Part shown: one piece after another, positions 61,711 to 64,000 of the stretch
Layout of the letters: every line of letters begins with the position of its first letter
Position numbering within the stretch: position 1 is the stretch's first letter
From: Pseudomonas baetica
GTDB lineage: Bacteria > Pseudomonadota > Gammaproteobacteria > Pseudomonadales > Pseudomonadaceae
Assembly (NCBI RefSeq): GCF_019733355.1
Contig: NZ_JAIHLQ010000021.1
Span: 1-64,000 of the forward strand
Direction of reading: 5' to 3'
DNA length: 64,000 nt
Made by a program: the position numbers and the translations under genes
The notes under the pieces: model-generated
The model's input: only the letters and a program-made list of their open reading frames with translations
Told to the model about the DNA's origin: nothing
Database searches by the model: none

Positions 61711-61766
61711 TGGGGTCGTCCCCGGGTTGATGACTCGATCGAGCCGCAGGGTCGTCCCCGCGTTGC
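61711..61766 (-). promoter_or_regulatory. Guanidine-II riboswitch (mini-ykkC)
   Basis: On the reverse strand two hairpins occur in tandem: GCGGGG-ACGA-CCCTGC (61763-61748) and GGGG-ACGA-CCCC (61723-61712), joined by a linker of about 20 bases. Two stems with ACGR tetraloops define this riboswitch class, which binds guanidinium at each loop. The proximal hairpin ends 21 bases before the sugE start, close to the ribosome-binding site, as expected for translational control. Confidence 0.9.
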
Positions 61767-61809
61767 GAAATAGTCTGACGAGCATTAACCCAGGGATCAA
61801 GTTTTGAAA

Positions 61810-62775
61810 TCAGTCCGCTGTTTGTCGTGACAGCATTTGACGATCTTCTTTCTCACTCATTCGCCGGAAGTATGTCGAAAGCAGTGCCCCGGAAATGTTG
61901 TGCCAAACGCTGAACAGCGCGCTCGGCACTGCCGCCAATGGCGAGAAATGCGCGCTGGCCAGCGCGGCGCCCAAACCGGAGTTCTGCATCCCGACTTCCA
62001 GTGCCAGCGATTTGCGCTGGGCCAACGGCAACTTGAACAGGCGCCCGGTGAAGTAACCCAGCACGTAGCCGAAGCTGTTGTGCAGCATCACCACGGCCAT
62101 GATCAGCAGGCCGGATTCGGCAATTTTCGCCTGACTGGCCGCTACCACGGCGGTGACGATGATCACGATGCTGACCACCGACACCAGAGGCAACACATCG
62201 ACCGCGTGGCGAACCCTATCGCCGAGCAAACGTTGAGCAACGACGCCGAGGATGATCGGCAGCAGCACCACTTGCAGGATCGACCAGAACAGCTCCATGA
62301 ATGACACCGGCAACCACGCCGAGGCCAGCAGCCAGATCAGTGCCGGGGTCAGCAGCGGGGCGAGGAGGGTGGTGACGGCGGCGATGGCCACCGACAGCGC
62401 CAAGTCGCCGCGGGCCAGCCAGGTCATCACGTTGGAGGAGGTGCCGCTGGGGCAGCAGCCAACCAGAATCACGCCGACAGCAATTTCTGGCGGTAGGTGA
62501 AACGCTTGGCACAACAACCACGCCACGCCGGGCATGATCACGAAATGCGCGACCACGCCCAGCGCCACACGCCATGGGTGGCGGGCAACGGCAGCGAAGT
62601 CGTCGAGTTTGAGGGTCAGGCCCATGCCGAACATCACCAGTCCGAGCAACGGCACGATGGCGCCTTTGAGGCCAAGGAACCATGCCGGTTGCAGGAACGC
62701 CACGACGGCGAAAATCAGAACCCAGTAAGCGAAGGTGTTGCCGACAAAGCGGCTGAGTGCAGCCAGTGCGCGCAT
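61810..62775 (-). CDS. Bile acid:sodium symporter family transporter
   Basis: This 321-residue inner-membrane protein of the BASS family has about 9-10 helices. GVILVGCCPSGTSSNVMTWLARGDLALSVA and ALEVGMQNSGLGAALA are the crossover motifs that bind sodium and substrate. The substrate is probably an organic anion and is unknown. The start at 62775 follows AAGGATC; the upstream frame includes a REP and is rejected. Confidence 0.92.
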   Translation of the reverse strand: MRALAALSRFVGNTFAYWVLIFAVVAFLQPAWFLGLKGAIVPLLGLVMFGMGLTLKLDDFAAVARHPWRVALGVVAHFVIMPGVAWLLCQAFHLPPEIAVGVILVGCCPSGTSSNVMTWLARGDLALSVAIAAVTTLLAPLLTPALIWLLASAWLPVSFMELFWSILQVVLLPIILGVVAQRLLGDRVRHAVDVLPLVSVVSIVIIVTAVVAASQAKIAESGLLIMAVVMLHNSFGYVLGYFTGRLFKLPLAQRKSLALEVGMQNSGLGAALASAHFSPLAAVPSALFSVWHNISGALLSTYFRRMSEKEDRQMLSRQTAD

Positions 62776-62813
62776 GGCCCGATCCTTATTATTAGTCACA
62801 CCACAAAACCAAT

Positions 62814-62902
62814 TGTGGGAGCGGGCTTGCTCGCGAAGGCGTCGGGTCAGCCAATATATATTTGAATGACACACCGCTTTCGCGAGCAAGCCCGCTCCCA
62901 CA
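62814..62902. repeat. REP doublet before rdgC terminator region
   Basis: TGTGGGAGCGGGCTTGCTCG (62814-62838) and CGAGCAAGCCCGCTCCCACA (62883-62902, within a copy from 62877) are inverted copies around an AT-rich 38-base spacer. It lies between rdgC and the BASS gene, which run in the same direction. Confidence 0.88.
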
Positions 62903-62921
62903 GTTTGAACTCCGCTGGTCT

Positions 62922-63842
62922 TTAGATCCCCTGCGGAGTCTCTTCCCCGCCCAGCGCTTCAACCAGCGCCGGCAGGAAGTCGCCGAACGTCAGCATCATC
63001 AGGGTGAAGCTGGCGTCCAGTTGGCCTAGAGCTTCGTCGCCGCCGTCCTGTTCCGCCTGATCCTGCAACAGGTCTTCGAATTTCAGGCGCTTGACGGTCA
63101 TTTTGTCGTCGAGCATGAACGACAACTTGTCCTGCCAGGCCAGCGACAACTGAGTGACGACTTTGCCGGTGCTCAGGTGCAACTGGATTTCTTCGCTGGT
63201 CAGGTCCTGGCGCTTGCAGCGCACGATACCGCCGTCTTCGTGGGTGTCGCGCAGTTCGCACTCGTCCAGTACATAGAAATCGTCGGCGGCTTTTTGCGTG
63301 GTGACCCAATCAGTCATCACAGCGGTCGGTGCCATCTTCACGGTCAGCGGACGGACGGGCAGGGTGCCGATCACTTCACGCAGCGTGGAGAGCAGGTCTT
63401 CGGCACGTTTCGGGCTGGCCGAGTTGACCAGGATCAGACCCGTTTTCGGCGCAATGGCCGCAAAGGTCGACGAGCGACGGATGAAGGCACGCGGCAGGAA
63501 AGCCTGGATGATTTCATCCTTGATCTGATCGCGTTCCTTCTTATAGACCTTGCGCATCTGCTCGGCTTCGATCTCTTCGACCTTTTCCTTGACCGCGTCA
63601 CGCACGACGCTGCCAGGCAGAATGCGTTCTTCTTTACGTGCAGAAATCAGCAGGAAGTCACCGCTGACATGCACCAGTGGAGCATCTTCGCCTTTACCGA
63701 ATGGCGCGACGAAACCGTAGGTGGTCAACTCCTGGCTTGCACATGGACGCGCCAGTTTGGTGGCCAGTGCAGTTTCCAGCGCCTCGGCATCGACAGGCAG
63801 GTCTTGGGTCAGGCGATAGATAAGCAGGTTTTTGAACCACAT
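62922..63842 (-). CDS. rdgC: Recombination-associated protein RdgC
   Basis: RdgC is a ring-shaped DNA-binding dimer that inhibits RecA-promoted strand exchange. The 306-residue protein begins MWFKNLLIYRLTQDLPVD and includes FLLISARKEERILPGSVVRDA and a long helix KVEEIEAEQMRKVYKKERDQIKDEII, the expected features. AAGGAGAG lies 10 bases before the ATG at 63842; a start at 63866 would add a short non-family stretch. It is the last gene of the window. Confidence 0.97.
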   Translation of the reverse strand: MWFKNLLIYRLTQDLPVDAEALETALATKLARPCASQELTTYGFVAPFGKGEDAPLVHVSGDFLLISARKEERILPGSVVRDAVKEKVEEIEAEQMRKVYKKERDQIKDEIIQAFLPRAFIRRSSTFAAIAPKTGLILVNSASPKRAEDLLSTLREVIGTLPVRPLTVKMAPTAVMTDWVTTQKAADDFYVLDECELRDTHEDGGIVRCKRQDLTSEEIQLHLSTGKVVTQLSLAWQDKLSFMLDDKMTVKRLKFEDLLQDQAEQDGGDEALGQLDASFTLMMLTFGDFLPALVEALGGEETPQGI

Positions 63843-64000
63843 GGGGTGAGTCTCTCCTTTATACAAAGGGGGGCATTATTGTCTTCGCCGTGGCATAGGC
63901 CAACCCTTCTCTAAGCCTTTGGAAGGCCTCGGAAAATTATTTAAAAAAGTGCTTGCCAGAGGTAGGGTCGCTCCGTAGAATGCGCGCCACACCGAAGCGA
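63843..64000 (+). other. Right-edge spacer with an outward-facing promoter
   Basis: No gene starts in this stretch inside the window. It contains the promoter described separately and a GGAAGGCC-rich stretch. The transcript would leave the window, so its product cannot be seen. Confidence 0.6.
63953..63981 (+). promoter_or_regulatory. Strong sigma-70 promoter facing out of the window
   Basis: TTGCCA (63953-63958) and TAGAAT (63976-63981) are separated by exactly 17 bases. GCGCGCC follows the -10, a discriminator typical of stable-RNA or other growth-rate-controlled genes. It points right, so a tRNA or other highly expressed gene is probably just beyond the window. Confidence 0.7.

Overview
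The window is chromosomal DNA of a fluorescent-group Pseudomonas. This is inferred from the gene order gltA / sdhCDAB-sucAB-lpdG-sucCD, the purM-purN and hda neighbourhoods, the cob operon order, the GC-rich codon use, and the many REP-type palindromes (core GGGCTTGCTCGCGAA). Nearly all of it is core genome. I see no rRNA, tRNA, CRISPR array, transposase or prophage.

Layout. 1-632: a large imperfect palindrome with a hexanucleotide tandem repeat. 695-13743: TCA-cycle block, with gltA divergent from a ten-kilobase sdh-suc operon that encodes succinate dehydrogenase, the 2-oxoglutarate dehydrogenase complex and succinyl-CoA synthetase. 14-25 kb: brnQ, small membrane proteins, two PaaI-type thioesterases, htpG (with a good heat-shock promoter), a dienelactone hydrolase, pirin, OsmC, an exported amidohydrolase and a chemoreceptor. 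25-34 kb: purM-purN-DUF3108, divergent DUF2066, a PerM-like transporter, hda, two NlpC/P60 lipoproteins and a sorbosone-dehydrogenase-like lipoprotein. 35-44.3 kb: a cobalamin riboswitch followed by ten overlapping genes for corrinoid adenosylation, amidation, lower-ligand synthesis and nucleotide-loop assembly. 44.3-50 kb: a MarR-MFS pair with matching operators, a 40-codon peptide gene, a glutathione peroxidase, a FadL-like porin, conserved small proteins and about 960 bp of structured non-coding DNA. 50.2-64 kb: rmuC, an SSS-type hybrid sensor kinase, TetR-MFS, cupin, a TDT transporter, an MFS-acyltransferase fusion, a guanidine-II riboswitch with sugE, a bile-acid symporter family gene and rdgC. 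A strong outward promoter lies at the right edge.

The most notable observations are these: a REP pair inside the 3' end of cobB that is translated as an extra tail while the ATGA junction with bluB is kept; the guanidine-II riboswitch before sugE; a near-identical operator pair bracketing the MarR gene, with an Hfq/Crc-type A-rich site at the start of its MFS partner; DnaA-box-like sequences at 50.06-50.09 kb next to an unexplained non-coding stretch; and the roughly 440 bp imperfect palindrome at the left edge. I found no clearly new multi-gene system. The unexplained material is mostly non-coding structure plus a few conserved small proteins. All calls come from reading the sequence; no database search was run.
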